NCBI RefSeq assembly: GCF_964212655.1
Contig: NZ_OZ156465.1
Span: 1,426,001 to 1,490,000 of the forward strand
Reading direction: 5' to 3'
Length of the DNA: 64,000 bases
DNA from: Candidatus Thiodiazotropha sp. LNASS1
GTDB taxonomy: Bacteria; Pseudomonadota; Gammaproteobacteria; Chromatiales; Chromatiaceae
Positions 15,925 to 25,501 of the stretch are shown here, one piece after another. The notes beneath the pieces are model-generated. The model was not told the origin of the DNA. It did no database searches and worked only from the letters and a program-made list of their open reading frames with translations. A program made the translations under genes and the position numbers. Each line of letters opens with the position of its first letter. Position 1 is the first letter of the stretch.

Positions 15925-18108
15925 ATGCGCCTTATGACCAATAAATCCACGATCCGTTACATCCTGCTGTGGCTGACGCTATTTTGCAAACCGGCTATCG
16001 CCGCCGCAACGATTCACCATCAGCTGCAGGTTTCCCTCACCCCGAACAGCCAGCAGCTGCAGGTGACAGATCGAATCTCTCTCGCCTCCCCGCAGGATGG
16101 TGGCGTTACGCAGCCTACCCTAGCCCATCAGGGCCGATTGAGATTCCTGCTTCATCGCGGTCTCAGCCCACGCAGCATGACGGCGGAAGTGGCCCTGAAA
16201 GAGATCGGACCGATCTCTGATAGCGCTCCTTTGATCGCATACCAGCTCAGCATGCCTGAAGATCAACGCCATTTCACCCTGGAGTATGGCGGGAAGATCG
16301 CACACCGGCTGACCACACAGAGAGAGAGCCCGGGACGGGCCAGCGAACGCCTGCGCGGCACCATATCGGAACAGGGTGTCTATCTGGATGCGGCTACCGG
16401 CTGGTACCCCTACTTTGCCGATACACTTCATACCTTCGAGCTACAGGTGGATCTCCCCCCATCCTGGCTGGCAGTGAGCCAGGGCAAGGGACCCGAGATA
16501 GGCGGAGAGGGGCAGAGACGCTTGATCCGCTGGCATGAAAACTCTCCCCAGGATGATATCTATCTGGTCGCCGCACCCTACCGGCTCTACCGCAAATCCT
16601 CGGACGGTATCGAAGCACAGGTCTATCTGCGCCAGCGGGATCCGGAGATTGCGGAGCGCTACATGCAGGCCACTGCGCGTTATCTGCGTCTCTATCAATC
16701 CCTGATCGGTCCCTATCCCTACGCCAAGTTCGCGCTGGTGGAGAACTTCTGGGAGAGCGGATACGGGATGCCCTCCTTCACCCTGTTGGGACCGCGCGTA
16801 CTGCGCCTCCCCTTTATCCTGCACACCTCCTATCCCCATGAGATCCTTCACAACTGGTGGGGAAACAGCGTCTACATCGAATACCAAAGTGGTAACTGGG
16901 CAGAGGGATTGACCAGCTATCTGGCCGACCATCTGCTGGCCGAACAGCGGGGACGGGGTGCCAACCATCGGCGAACGGCACTGAAACGCTATAGCGATTT
17001 CGTGCGTAACGAGAATGACTTTCCGCTGACGGCGTTCAAGGCCCGCCATACAACCGCCAGTCAGGCGGTAGGCTATGACAAGAGCCTGATGTTGTTTCAT
17101 ATGCTGCGACGCCATCTTGGCGATCAGGCCTTCATCGAGGGTCTGCAGATCTTCTTCCGGGAGAACCGTTTTAAAACTGCCGGCTATACCGATCTGAAAC
17201 AGGCCTTCGAAGAGGCCGTCGGGCACTCTCTGGATACTTTTTTCCAACAATGGACCGGGAGAAGCGGCGCCCCCCGGCTTGCGGTCAGTGATCTCGCTGT
17301 GGAGCGGGTGGCGGATGGTTTCCGCATCCACGGTACTTTGCAGCAGACCCAAGCCTCCGCCCCGTTTCCCCTGGAGATTCCCATGCTCACAGGCCTAACG
17401 GATGGAAGTGTTTTACAGACCAAGCTCTCCACCCATGAACGGGAGACTCCCTTCGTAATCGAACTGACTGGTGAACCGCAACAGCTAAAGATCGATCCCT
17501 GGTTCGACCTTTTCAGACAACTCGATCCCGCGGAAACCCCGGCGACCCTGAGTCGTCTGTTTGGCAGCGAACGGGTATTGATCATACTCCCGGCCAGTGC
17601 GGACAAGCGGATGCTGCAGGCCTATCGAGCATTGGCCCAACAGTGGAGCGACGGCTATGATGAGGCGGATATACGTCTCGACAGTGAGCTGCAGCAGCTG
17701 CCTCGGGATCGTCCCGTTTGGCTGCTCGGTCGGGAAAACCTGTTTCACCATGAGTTTGTAAAACAGCTCTCCAACCTGCCCTTTTCCCTGAATTCTGAGA
17801 ATATCAAACTTGCTGATACCGAATATTCTACCGGCAATCACAGTTTTGTCCTTAGCCGGCGCAATCCGGGGAACGGCCAGACCCTGGCGTGGGTCGCCGG
17901 CAACTCTGACACGGCGGTCATGCGACTGGCGAGAAAACTGCCTCACTATGGAAAGTACAGCTATCTCGTATTCAAAGGAGATCAGGCACAGATAGCGTTC
18001 AAGGGGGAGTGGCCCATCACCCAATCACCGCTGCACTTCAACTTTGCCAAGGATGGGAGGATAGTCGAAATGGATGAACCCGGACCGCTTATTTCAATGC
18101 CGGAATGA
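15925..18108 (+). CDS. exported M1-family metallopeptidase
   Basis: A 727-residue gluzincin aminopeptidase-like protein with a signal peptide (YILLWLTLFCKPAIAA). The zinc motif is HEILH at residues 305-309 followed by NWWGN, with the third ligand Glu327 in NWAEG; the spacing is 17 residues, one shorter than in E. coli PepN. A beta-sandwich N-terminal domain fits the M1 fold. The usual exopeptidase GxMEN motif appears as YGMPSF near residue 287, so substrate trimming may differ from classical aminopeptidases. Probably periplasmic or outer-membrane associated. Role unknown. Confidence 0.85.
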   Translation: MRLMTNKSTIRYILLWLTLFCKPAIAAATIHHQLQVSLTPNSQQLQVTDRISLASPQDGGVTQPTLAHQGRLRFLLHRGLSPRSMTAEVALKEIGPISDSAPLIAYQLSMPEDQRHFTLEYGGKIAHRLTTQRESPGRASERLRGTISEQGVYLDAATGWYPYFADTLHTFELQVDLPPSWLAVSQGKGPEIGGEGQRRLIRWHENSPQDDIYLVAAPYRLYRKSSDGIEAQVYLRQRDPEIAERYMQATARYLRLYQSLIGPYPYAKFALVENFWESGYGMPSFTLLGPRVLRLPFILHTSYPHEILHNWWGNSVYIEYQSGNWAEGLTSYLADHLLAEQRGRGANHRRTALKRYSDFVRNENDFPLTAFKARHTTASQAVGYDKSLMLFHMLRRHLGDQAFIEGLQIFFRENRFKTAGYTDLKQAFEEAVGHSLDTFFQQWTGRSGAPRLAVSDLAVERVADGFRIHGTLQQTQASAPFPLEIPMLTGLTDGSVLQTKLSTHERETPFVIELTGEPQQLKIDPWFDLFRQLDPAETPATLSRLFGSERVLIILPASADKRMLQAYRALAQQWSDGYDEADIRLDSELQQLPRDRPVWLLGRENLFHHEFVKQLSNLPFSLNSENIKLADTEYSTGNHSFVLSRRNPGNGQTLAWVAGNSDTAVMRLARKLPHYGKYSYLVFKGDQAQIAFKGEWPITQSPLHFNFAKDGRIVEMDEPGPLISMPE

Positions 18109-18477
18109 TTATGGGGCGTTGCTGTAGAGTCATTATCCGCCATTGCTGCCCAAGTATCGATTGCAGCCGGAGAACAGTTGTCCGGAAGCCGGCAGCTACC
18201 AAGTGACCCATGCCTCAGCCCGACCGGGCCATTCACTCCGTTCTTAACTCTGCGGATAAGGTATCATCCACAAGAGTTGACTCTTCCGAGATCGGGAGAG
18301 GGTTTCTTTCGATTGCAGTTATTTGGGAAATAAAACAATCCAACCGCCAGTGAACGCCAATCCCTTAATCTGAATCACGCGATCTTATCGAAGTCGATAC
18401 GCTCAAGTTTGTTTACATCCACTGACTGGTCCATATCTTCAACGGCTGAGGCCGCATGTAAGAGTGCCAGGCGGCAG
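18109..18477. other. intergenic region between convergent genes
   Basis: 369 nt between the M1 peptidase and the glycosyltransferase, which converge here. No RNA gene or convincing terminator was seen. One minus-strand frame (about 18521-18375, ending LERIDFDKIA) reads like a protein C terminus but has no start codon and overlaps the glycosyltransferase 3' end; it may be a gene remnant. Confidence 0.4.
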
Positions 18478-19416
18478 CTAATCTTCGTAGCAGAGTCCGC
18501 CGCCCAATAAGCCTACACCCATCCCTTTCGTCGCAGCCCAAAGCTTGCTCATCTTCGACTCTTCGAACAGCAGGATACGAAACAGGTCATGCAGACTGGC
18601 GAGAAAATCGTAGAGGACAAAGCCGGGAAAGGCGAACAGGTTTTCGCGCCAGATGCGGGTGCGGTTGCGATAGATGGTATAACGACGGGTGGCGGAGTGA
18701 TTCCACGCCAGGAAGCGCCGGCCCAGGAAGCGGTGTTCCGACTGTGCCCCCAATTGATGGTAGAGCACCGCATCGGCCACCGCCACGATCCGGTAACCAC
18801 CACGCAGGGCGCGCAGGCAGAAATCCACATCGAGATAATCGATGTCGAAGGATTCACGGATAAGGCCTATCTCACGAAACAGTGATGCCCTGATCAGACT
18901 ACCGGAGCTGATCGCAATATACAGATGTTGGAGTATCGATTTGTTCGAGAAATCCTGAATGGTAAAGCGGGGACTACCGTAGGCGCCCCGTGGTGCGGTG
19001 ACATAGCGTGCTTCCCTGGAGACCCCCTGCTCATCATATCGTGGCGCCAGAATTGCGACTTCCGGCGCTTGTCGCTGTGCCGTCTGCAATAAGGTCGATA
19101 CCATGTCGGGTGCAGCATGGCTGTCATCATCCATCATCAGCAACCAGGTCGCACCCGCATCCAGGGCGGTACGGATTCCGATATTCTGCGCCATGCCAAG
19201 CCCAAGGTTTTGACCGTTTTGTATCAGTGTCACCCGATCGCCTGCCGACCTGACAATGGCCTGCAACAATTCCCTGGCGTCTGCATCGCTGCTGTTATCG
19301 ACAATGATGACCTGCGATACCTGATCCAGATAGCTCCGCAGGGCGTTATCAAATTCGCCGCCGACATTGTAGGTGACAGTGACGGCAACAATATTTTCGG
19401 TATGGGTTAAAGACAT
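18478..19416 (-). CDS. family 2 glycosyltransferase (rhamnosyltransferase-like)
   Basis: A GT-A fold glycosyltransferase of about 312 residues. It begins with IVAVTVTYNVGGEFDNALRS and IIVDNSSD, has LLMMDDDSHAAPD near residue 85 as the nucleotide-sugar/metal DxD site, and DIDYLDVDFCLRALRGGY near 195 as the acceptor region, the pattern of rhamnosyltransferases that build surface polysaccharides. ATG 19416 is preferred because it starts just before the first strand; a GTG at 19452 would add 12 residues. It stands alone with no other polysaccharide genes nearby. Sugar and acceptor are unknown. Confidence 0.88.
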   Translation of the reverse strand: MSLTHTENIVAVTVTYNVGGEFDNALRSYLDQVSQVIIVDNSSDADARELLQAIVRSAGDRVTLIQNGQNLGLGMAQNIGIRTALDAGATWLLMMDDDSHAAPDMVSTLLQTAQRQAPEVAILAPRYDEQGVSREARYVTAPRGAYGSPRFTIQDFSNKSILQHLYIAISSGSLIRASLFREIGLIRESFDIDYLDVDFCLRALRGGYRIVAVADAVLYHQLGAQSEHRFLGRRFLAWNHSATRRYTIYRNRTRIWRENLFAFPGFVLYDFLASLHDLFRILLFEESKMSKLWAATKGMGVGLLGGGLCYED

Positions 19417-19574
19417 GAGTCCATTCTCGCCGATCCGACCCCCACTCGTCACATATCATTTCATACTGTCTCAATCAATCCCCCGACCCTGCGGGTCCGG
19501 TTATTAAAACACCCGGTATCGCGGTGACGACAACTGGCTTACGTCTAATGCTGGAGCATCAATGGATTTCACTT

Positions 19575-19580
19575 TATAAT
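19575..19580 (+). promoter_or_regulatory. candidate -10 box of the ferredoxin reductase gene
   Basis: A perfect TATAAT lies 66 nt upstream of the start at 19647. The -35 region is weak, so the assignment is tentative. A hairpin, GACCC-TGC-GGGTC, lies further upstream near 19485. Confidence 0.35.
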
Positions 19581-19646
19581 GCAACGATGCTGCACTGAAC
19601 AAACACTATAACTAGTTGTAATTAATAGTTTTTATGGGAATTTACC

Positions 19647-20513
19647 ATGTCTGATAGCGCTGACGAGATCCACCTTGAGAGCAGTTGTGTCGCGACGCTC
19701 AAATCAACCACACGCATCACTCCCGAAACGACGGATGAGGTTCGCCAACTCGTTCTGAAGATCGACGAACCGTCATTCCGTTATACGGCCGGTCAGTCGA
19801 TTGGCGTTTTGGTGCCCGGTCCGCACCAGTTCGGCAACGAGTTTCACCATCGCCGTTACTCGATAGCCAATCCGGTGGAGAGCGGCAACAGCCAGAGTAT
19901 CGAACTGGAACTGCTGGTCAGACGCTGTTTCTATCTGGATGAGATCTCAGGGGAGCAGTACCCGGGGATCGCATCAAACTATCTCTGTGACGCTCGGGTC
20001 GGCGATAAGATCAAGATCACCGGCCCCTATCGCAGCCCGTTCAAGATACCCGCCGATACCTCGAGCAATCTGTTGATGATCGGAACCGGCACCGGTGTCG
20101 CCCCGTTTCGCGCCTTCGTGCGTCAGATCTACGCTCAACATGGGAGCTGGCAAGGCGATGTCAGGCTCTTCTACGGTGATCGTGGGGGCATGAATCTACT
20201 CTACATGAATGACCAGCAGAAAGACCTGACTCAGTTTTATGACGAACAGAGCTTCAAGGCATTCAGCGTTTTGACAGACCGTCCGCTCTCCGGCGCGGAA
20301 GAGGGTCTTCAGGACAGCCTTAAGAACAACGTCGAGGAGTGTGTTCGCTTACTCCGTGAACCCAATACCTATCTCTATCTTGCCGGGCAGGAGAAAGCTG
20401 CCCAGGTATTCGACAAAGTCATGGTGGACGCATTCGGTTCGGAAGAGGCCTGGAACAAAGAGAAATCCACTCTGGTGGAACAGGAGCGCTGGGCGGAGTT
20501 GCTCTATCACTGA
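19647..20513 (+). CDS. ferredoxin--NADP(+) reductase, plant-type
   Basis: A 288-residue FAD/NADP oxidoreductase. The FAD-binding barrel contains HHRRYSIANP near residue 70 (RxYS motif), and the NADP domain begins LLMIGTGTGVAPFRAFVR near 145 with FYGDRGGMNLLYMND near 178; the C terminus ends with a short aromatic tail (WAELLYH). Plant-type FNRs move electrons between ferredoxin or flavodoxin and NADP(H), which in an autotroph or diazotroph could feed reductant to ferredoxin-dependent enzymes. The gene is monocistronic. Partner protein is not encoded nearby. Confidence 0.88.
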   Translation: MSDSADEIHLESSCVATLKSTTRITPETTDEVRQLVLKIDEPSFRYTAGQSIGVLVPGPHQFGNEFHHRRYSIANPVESGNSQSIELELLVRRCFYLDEISGEQYPGIASNYLCDARVGDKIKITGPYRSPFKIPADTSSNLLMIGTGTGVAPFRAFVRQIYAQHGSWQGDVRLFYGDRGGMNLLYMNDQQKDLTQFYDEQSFKAFSVLTDRPLSGAEEGLQDSLKNNVEECVRLLREPNTYLYLAGQEKAAQVFDKVMVDAFGSEEAWNKEKSTLVEQERWAELLYH

Positions 20514-20542
20514 TAATAGGGTTGTATAAACCGGATCGATCT

Positions 20543-21349
20543 TCAAAGGTTCACCACGCCAAATAGCGTATCCGCATTCAGTTCAACAGTACCGTTGTTG
20601 GCAGAGTTGTGAATCTCTTTAAGATGATCCGCTTTAAATCGCTCAAGTTGCCGCTCGTCCAGTTGATCCAGAAGTGATTTGAAGCCTGCACTGTTAAGCA
20701 ATGACCACCAATCGGCAATGCTGATCGGGTAACGAATCGGCTCATATATCACGTCAACAGCGTGATACTTTCTTGTGGCTGCCAACGCCTCGATCTGTTG
20801 CTTTGTCTTGAGTCTCTCTCTCAATCGCGAAGGTGGTTGCACTTTGTAATCGCGCTCAATTCGTTTGAGAAAGAGCTCGGCATGGGGATTGAAAGCCTCT
20901 TCTGTAAAGGATGAAAATATAAACATTCCACCAGGTTTTATCGTATTGCAGATCACCTGATAAGTCGCTTCCATATCGGGATAGAAAAACAGACCATACC
21001 CACAGGTGACGATATCGAAACTATCACTGCCATATGCGATAGTATCTGCATCGCATTGTCTGAAGGCGATATTGGTAATACCTTTATCTCTTGCCTTTGA
21101 CTTGGCTATCTCCAGCATCCCCTGTGACAAGTCGATAGCCTCGATGCTTGCACTGCGGTGTTTGAGGGCAGTCTCGATTGCCACGGCACCTGTACCTGTG
21201 GAAAGGTCGAGAATATTCAATCGATCGGAAGCCGGAACCAAGCCAGCCATTTTCGACGCGGAAATGGCAAAGAATCTATTTTCATCATAGCGCTGCGCAA
21301 CATCATTGAACGTTGCTTCAAGACTCTTCTTGTATTCGTCTCTATCCAT
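20543..21349 (-). CDS. class I SAM-dependent methyltransferase (UbiE-like)
   Basis: A 268-residue methyltransferase. Motif I is LNILDLSTGTGAVAIETAL near residue 45, the acidic residue after strand 2 is in IEAIDLSQGMLEIA, and motif II/III lies in FDIVTCGYGLFFYPDME. The fold suggests a small-molecule substrate; the C-terminal half is not typical of UbiE, so the acceptor is unknown. ATG 21349 is chosen over GTG 21370 because GGAG lies 8 nt before it. It converges on the ferredoxin reductase gene with 29 nt between stops. Confidence 0.85.
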   Translation of the reverse strand: MDRDEYKKSLEATFNDVAQRYDENRFFAISASKMAGLVPASDRLNILDLSTGTGAVAIETALKHRSASIEAIDLSQGMLEIAKSKARDKGITNIAFRQCDADTIAYGSDSFDIVTCGYGLFFYPDMEATYQVICNTIKPGGMFIFSSFTEEAFNPHAELFLKRIERDYKVQPPSRLRERLKTKQQIEALAATRKYHAVDVIYEPIRYPISIADWWSLLNSAGFKSLLDQLDERQLERFKADHLKEIHNSANNGTVELNADTLFGVVNL

Positions 21350-21412
21350 AGCTGATGCTCCGTGTCTCACTGTCCATTTCAGTGACCAGCGCCTGTTAAC
21401 CTTTCAGCGCAG

Positions 21413-22093
21413 TCACTTTGCATTGAGGTAGACGGTGGGATCGTCGATATCGGCATCCACAAAGCCCTTTGCGCGCAACCGGCAGGAGTCGCATACCCCA
21501 CAGGCCATACCGGCCTCGGTAGCCTGATAACAGGATACCGTCAGGCTGTAGTCGACACCCAAATCCACACCCCGACGGATGATCTCCGCCTTGGAAAGAT
21601 CGATCAACGGTGTGTGTATACGATAGCTGGCGCCCTCAACAGCCGCCTTGGTGGCCAGATTGGCGAGCCTTTGGAAGGCCTCGATGAATTGCGGTCGGCA
21701 GTCCGGATAACCGGAATAGTCAACCGCATTGACACCGATAAAGATATCCTGGGCCTCCAGCACCTCCGCCCACCCCAGGGCGAGGGAAAGAAACACGGTA
21801 TTTCTCGCCGGCACATAGGTGACCGGAATACCGGTACCCATCTCCTCCGGCACCTGTATGGATTGGTCGGTCAGGGCGGAACCGCCGATGTCATCAAGAC
21901 CGATATGCACAACTTTGTGATCTTCCGCTTCGAGAGACGCGGCAACCCGTGACGCGGCCACCAACTCTGCAGCATGGCGCTGACCATAAGCCATGCTGAG
22001 CGCATAGCAGGCATACCCGCGGCTACGGGCAATCGCCAGCACGGTTGCCGAATCCAATCCTCCGGAAAGCAGTACCACTGCGCGTCTACTCAT
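21413..22093 (-). CDS. queC: 7-cyano-7-deazaguanine synthase QueC
   Basis: ATP-dependent enzyme that turns carboxy-deazaguanine into preQ0 in the queuosine pathway. The PP-loop [13 protein letters not shown] is near the N terminus, [18 protein letters not shown] near residue 110, and the zinc cysteines are in [21 protein letters not shown] near 190-210. ATG 22093 is chosen because GGAAG sits 6 nt upstream; the frame is open to 22120. It begins 2 nt after the queE stop, so the two enzymes, consecutive in the pathway, are translationally linked. Confidence 0.95.
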   Translation of the reverse strand: MSRRAVVLLSGGLDSATVLAIARSRGYACYALSMAYGQRHAAELVAASRVAASLEAEDHKVVHIGLDDIGGSALTDQSIQVPEEMGTGIPVTYVPARNTVFLSLALGWAEVLEAQDIFIGVNAVDYSGYPDCRPQFIEAFQRLANLATKAAVEGASYRIHTPLIDLSKAEIIRRGVDLGVDYSLTVSCYQATEAGMACGVCDSCRLRAKGFVDADIDDPTVYLNAK

Positions 22094-22095
22094 GG

Positions 22096-22737
22096 TCATC
22101 TTCCAGGCTGATCGCCCCACAATAATTTATGCAACTGCAGCTGCAGTCGAGCCTGTACCCGATCTTCAATCATCCAATCGGCCAGCTGCGTGGGGTTCAT
22201 CCGGTCCTGGACGGGAGAGAAGAGCACTTCGCACCTGTCCGTAATGCGGAACCGCTTCAGCTGTTCGCAACTCCACTCGTAGTCAGCCCTGTCGGTGATC
22301 ACAAACTTGACCTGGTCATCCGCCCGCAAAAAGTCGATATTGGACATCCTGTTTCGCTGCATCTCCCCCGAGCCTGGCGTCTTGAGATCCATCACCCTGG
22401 CGACCCGCTCATCCACACTACCGATATCAAGTGCGCCACTGGTCTCGAGGGAGACCCGAAAACCGGCATCACAAAGGGCCCTGAGAAGAGAGAGGCACTC
22501 CGGTTGCGCCAGCGGTTCCCCACCGGTCACGCAGACATGCTCCACATCATAACCGGCAACCTGCTGCAGGATCTCATCGAGGGTGTACTTCTCACCGCCG
22601 CTGAAGGCATAGGGAGTATCACAGTAGTGACAACGCAACGGACAGCCGGTCAAACGTACGAAAACGGTGGGATAACCTGCACCCCTCCCCTCCCCCTGCA
22701 GGGAGAGGAAGATTTCGGTAATACGGAGTTGAGACAT
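22096..22737 (-). CDS. queE: 7-carboxy-7-deazaguanine synthase QueE
   Basis: Radical-SAM enzyme (213 residues) that converts carboxy-tetrahydropterin to carboxy-deazaguanine, the step before QueC. The N-terminal substrate strand is [12 protein letters not shown]; the cluster cysteines are in [16 protein letters not shown] near residue 30-37, and the SAM-binding GGEPLAQP is near 73. It lies 33 nt after cpoB and just before queC, the usual gammaproteobacterial tol-pal-que order. Confidence 0.95.
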   Translation of the reverse strand: MSQLRITEIFLSLQGEGRGAGYPTVFVRLTGCPLRCHYCDTPYAFSGGEKYTLDEILQQVAGYDVEHVCVTGGEPLAQPECLSLLRALCDAGFRVSLETSGALDIGSVDERVARVMDLKTPGSGEMQRNRMSNIDFLRADDQVKFVITDRADYEWSCEQLKRFRITDRCEVLFSPVQDRMNPTQLADWMIEDRVQARLQLQLHKLLWGDQPGR

Positions 22738-22770
22738 ACTCTCAGGTATAGGGAGGGTCGAAATCCTCCC

Positions 22771-23610
22771 TCAATGCCCCTCTTTGGTCAGCCTTTGCAG
22801 GCGCTTTTGCGCCAGGCGCGATTCGGTGGTAGCAGGAAAATTGTCCATCAGCTGTTTCAGAATATTTCTGGTGCCGGCCCAGTTCTTCTTCTCGTATTGA
22901 ATGTACCCTATCTTCAACATCGCACCTGGAACCTTGGGGCTGTCAGGATAATTTTCCATTATCTTCGTGAATTCACCCAGGGCGGTATCGAAGTCACGAT
23001 TGACATAGCTGGCCTCCGCCAGCCAATACTGGGCATTGTCCTCGTATTCACCCCCGGGGAAGTCCCTGAGAAAACCGGAGAAGGCGGTGATCGATTCCCC
23101 ATAGCGACCCTGCTTCAGCAGATTGAAGGCGGCCTGGTAGGCTTCCGACTCCTTTTTCGGATCGGGAGGGGTCACTCCGCCGATCGCTGCGTTCGCCGGT
23201 GTCTCAGGGGGCGGTTGCGGGGATACGGTGGCCGTTTGGCCGACAGCAACCGATGCCGGGGGCGGCGTCACCGGCGTGGTTACGGGCTGTGGTGTGGGTG
23301 ACATGGCGCCCCCGGACTGGATTCGCGAGAGTCGCTGATCAATGTCCACATAGAGATCACGCTGGCGCCGACTCATGCCGTCCATATTGTATTTTTGTTC
23401 CTCAAGATCCCCACGAAGCTGCCGCACCTCCTGCCGCAACTGCTGCACCTGCAGTACCAGATCCGCGAGACTCTGGTTCTGCAGTATGCGCTCGATACGT
23501 TGCAGGCGTTGCTCCATCGTCAGCTTGGCCCCATTTACTGCAAATGCCGGACCTACGGAAAACAGCCCCATCAAGATGCAGAGCAAGACTCGTTTGATGA
23601 TCAGCCTCAT
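22771..23610 (-). CDS. cpoB: Tol-Pal system coordinator CpoB (YbgF)
   Basis: Periplasmic protein of about 279 residues that links Tol-Pal with peptidoglycan synthesis during constriction. It has a signal peptide (VLLCILMGLFSVGPAFA), a trimerising coiled coil (residues 30-85, rich in Leu/Gln/Arg), a Pro/Thr/Ala linker of about 60 residues, and C-terminal tetratricopeptide repeats (SEAYQAAFNLLKQGRYGES, DNAQYWLAEASY, KVPGAMLKIGYIQYE). GTG 23613 and ATG 23610 are adjacent; GGAGG lies just upstream. It is last of the tol-pal genes. Confidence 0.94.
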   Translation of the reverse strand: MRLIIKRVLLCILMGLFSVGPAFAVNGAKLTMEQRLQRIERILQNQSLADLVLQVQQLRQEVRQLRGDLEEQKYNMDGMSRRQRDLYVDIDQRLSRIQSGGAMSPTPQPVTTPVTPPPASVAVGQTATVSPQPPPETPANAAIGGVTPPDPKKESEAYQAAFNLLKQGRYGESITAFSGFLRDFPGGEYEDNAQYWLAEASYVNRDFDTALGEFTKIMENYPDSPKVPGAMLKIGYIQYEKKNWAGTRNILKQLMDNFPATTESRLAQKRLQRLTKEGH

Positions 23611-23624
23611 CACGCCCTCCCGTA

Positions 23625-24170
23625 TCAGTAGATCAGTTCGACACGCCGGTTGAGTGCCCAGGACTCTTCATTGTGCTCGAAGGCCGCGGGCCTCTCTTCG
23701 CCGTAGCTCACCACAACCAACTGATTGTCCGATACACCTTGTGCCAACATCAGGCTACGCACTGAATTTGCACGATTTTCGCCCAGACCCAAATTGTACT
23801 CGCGTGTTCCTTTCTCATCCGCATGACCCTCCAGGCGGACAACAGCCTGTGGATTGGCCGCCAAATAGTCGGCGTGGGCCTGGATCACATCCAGGTATTC
23901 GGAACGCACTGTACTCTGATCAAAATCAAAATAGATCACCCGGGTGGCCAGCAGACTGTTGGGATTCTCCAAGGGATCCCCCTGCCATTCTCCTCCCTGG
24001 CTGGCGGCCGATGTTGAGGCTCCGCCACTATCATCGCCACTGCCATCGGCGCCTGTGGACTGCTCAGTGACTTCAGCACCGTCGCCTTCGCCGGTCGGCG
24101 TGGATGAACAGCCGGCTACCAGTAGCAGCGACAGCAAAATCGGAATCCAGAGGATTTGTACTTTCTTCAT
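23625..24170 (-). CDS. pal: peptidoglycan-associated lipoprotein Pal
   Basis: Outer-membrane lipoprotein (181 residues). The signal sequence ends in the lipobox LVAGC, so Cys21 is lipidated. A Ser/Gly/Asp-rich linker leads to an OmpA-like domain with RLEGHADEKGTREYNLGLGENRA near residue 120, which binds peptidoglycan. A strong AAGGAG lies 7 nt before the start. The linker is longer than in E. coli Pal (173 residues). Confidence 0.96.
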   Translation of the reverse strand: MKKVQILWIPILLSLLLVAGCSSTPTGEGDGAEVTEQSTGADGSGDDSGGASTSAASQGGEWQGDPLENPNSLLATRVIYFDFDQSTVRSEYLDVIQAHADYLAANPQAVVRLEGHADEKGTREYNLGLGENRANSVRSLMLAQGVSDNQLVVVSYGEERPAAFEHNEESWALNRRVELIY

Positions 24171-24196
24171 TTAATATCTCCTTAGCAGCGGTGCAA

Positions 24197-25498
24197 TTAA
24201 TTATTAAAAGGTGACCAGACCGGTTCACGCACATCGCCCTCCTGCAGGGCGAGGCGTTGTCGTACACGGCCATCGACCGAGACTGCTGCCAAAACACCAC
24301 GATGACCCGCCTTGGATGCGTAAATTACCATGCTCCCATTGGGTGCGAAACTAGGCGATTCGTCCAGGCTCCCCTGACTGAGTACCTGCATCACACCGGA
24401 CTCGAGATCCTGGACCGCAATACGATACTTACCCTCTTCACGGGTAACCAGGGTTAACAGCTTTCCGTCGGGTGAGAAGGAGGCACGGGCATTGTAGCTG
24501 TTTTGGAATGTCACCCGCTGGGCCTTGCCGCCATGCGCGGAGACCCGGTAGATCTGCGGTCTGCCTCCACGATCCGAGGTAAAGACGATACTGCGTCCGT
24601 CCGGCGACCAGGCAGGCTCGGTATCGATGGCGTAGTGGTTGGTGATGGTCTTGAGCTTGCGTGTGGTCAAATCGTAAACGTAAATATCGGGATTACCGCC
24701 TTTCGACAGGGTCATGGCCAGTTTACGCCCATCCGGCGACCAGGCGGGCGCTCCATTGATGCCCTTGAATGAGGTGATCTTCTTCCGCGTGCCGGTATAG
24801 ACCCCCTGCACATAGATAGCGGACTGTCCCTCCTCAAAAGAGACGTAGGCGATCTTCCGACCGTCAGGGGACCAGGCGGGCGACATCAATGGTTCGGTGG
24901 AAGTAACGATGGTTTCTGAATTGAATCCATCCGCATCGGCGATATTCAGTTTGATTCGTGCCCCGCCATCGGTCTGCTTGGTTGAGGTTATGTAGGCCAC
25001 CCGGGTGGCAAAGGCACCGGGCACACCGAGTAGCTTTTCATAGATCAGGTCAGCAATCCGGTGGGCGGTACTGCGCAGGTTCGGCGCCGTGGTGGGTATG
25101 CTGTAACCGGTGAGTTGCTCCCCCCGGAAGACGTCAAGTAGCTGAAACTGTATCTGGTAACCACCGGCACCGTGGGCCTGTACCTGGCCTATCACCAGAT
25201 TTTCGATATCCAGGGCTCGCCAGTCCTTGAATTCCACTGCATCCACCGAGGCGGGTCTTGCCAGCATATCCTCCCGGGGCAGGGTCTTGAAACGACCGCT
25301 GCGTTGCAGGTCTGCGTTGATCACAGCGGCGATATCCTCAGGGGGCGCTCCTTTACCCTGCCAACTGAAAGGGACCACGGCGATCGGCAACGCCCCCTCG
25401 ACACCTTCGGTAATTTCAATGGTCAGCTCGGCATAGAGCGCCGGCTGCCAACACAGTATCAAAATCAGGATAAGTAGATTTTTTTTCATCATAACCAT
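24197..25498 (-). CDS. tolB: Tol-Pal system beta-propeller protein TolB
   Basis: Periplasmic protein of 433 residues. A signal peptide ([16 protein letters not shown]) precedes an alpha/beta domain (residues 30-165) and a six-bladed propeller whose blades repeat the PAWSPDGR signature ([45 protein letters not shown]). TolB binds Pal and colicin/OmpF partners and shuttles between TolA and Pal. MKK at 25489 is an alternative start within the same frame. It starts 3 nt after tolA. Confidence 0.96.
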   Translation of the reverse strand: MVMMKKNLLILILILCWQPALYAELTIEITEGVEGALPIAVVPFSWQGKGAPPEDIAAVINADLQRSGRFKTLPREDMLARPASVDAVEFKDWRALDIENLVIGQVQAHGAGGYQIQFQLLDVFRGEQLTGYSIPTTAPNLRSTAHRIADLIYEKLLGVPGAFATRVAYITSTKQTDGGARIKLNIADADGFNSETIVTSTEPLMSPAWSPDGRKIAYVSFEEGQSAIYVQGVYTGTRKKITSFKGINGAPAWSPDGRKLAMTLSKGGNPDIYVYDLTTRKLKTITNHYAIDTEPAWSPDGRSIVFTSDRGGRPQIYRVSAHGGKAQRVTFQNSYNARASFSPDGKLLTLVTREEGKYRIAVQDLESGVMQVLSQGSLDESPSFAPNGSMVIYASKAGHRGVLAAVSVDGRVRQRLALQEGDVREPVWSPFNN

Positions 25499-25501
25499 TA
25501 G

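Noticed and set aside
16441-17352. A 303-codon frame antisense to the M1 peptidase
   Set aside because: The opposite strand carries a clear signal peptide and zinc motif; this frame has none.
18375-18521. Minus-strand frame ending in LERIDFDKIA downstream of the glycosyltransferase
   Set aside because: No start codon except one giving 19 residues, and it overlaps the glycosyltransferase end in another frame; at best a remnant.
22129-23301. A 390-codon open frame on the plus strand across queE and cpoB
   Set aside because: It is antisense to two well-supported genes, has a shadow-like composition and no family signature.
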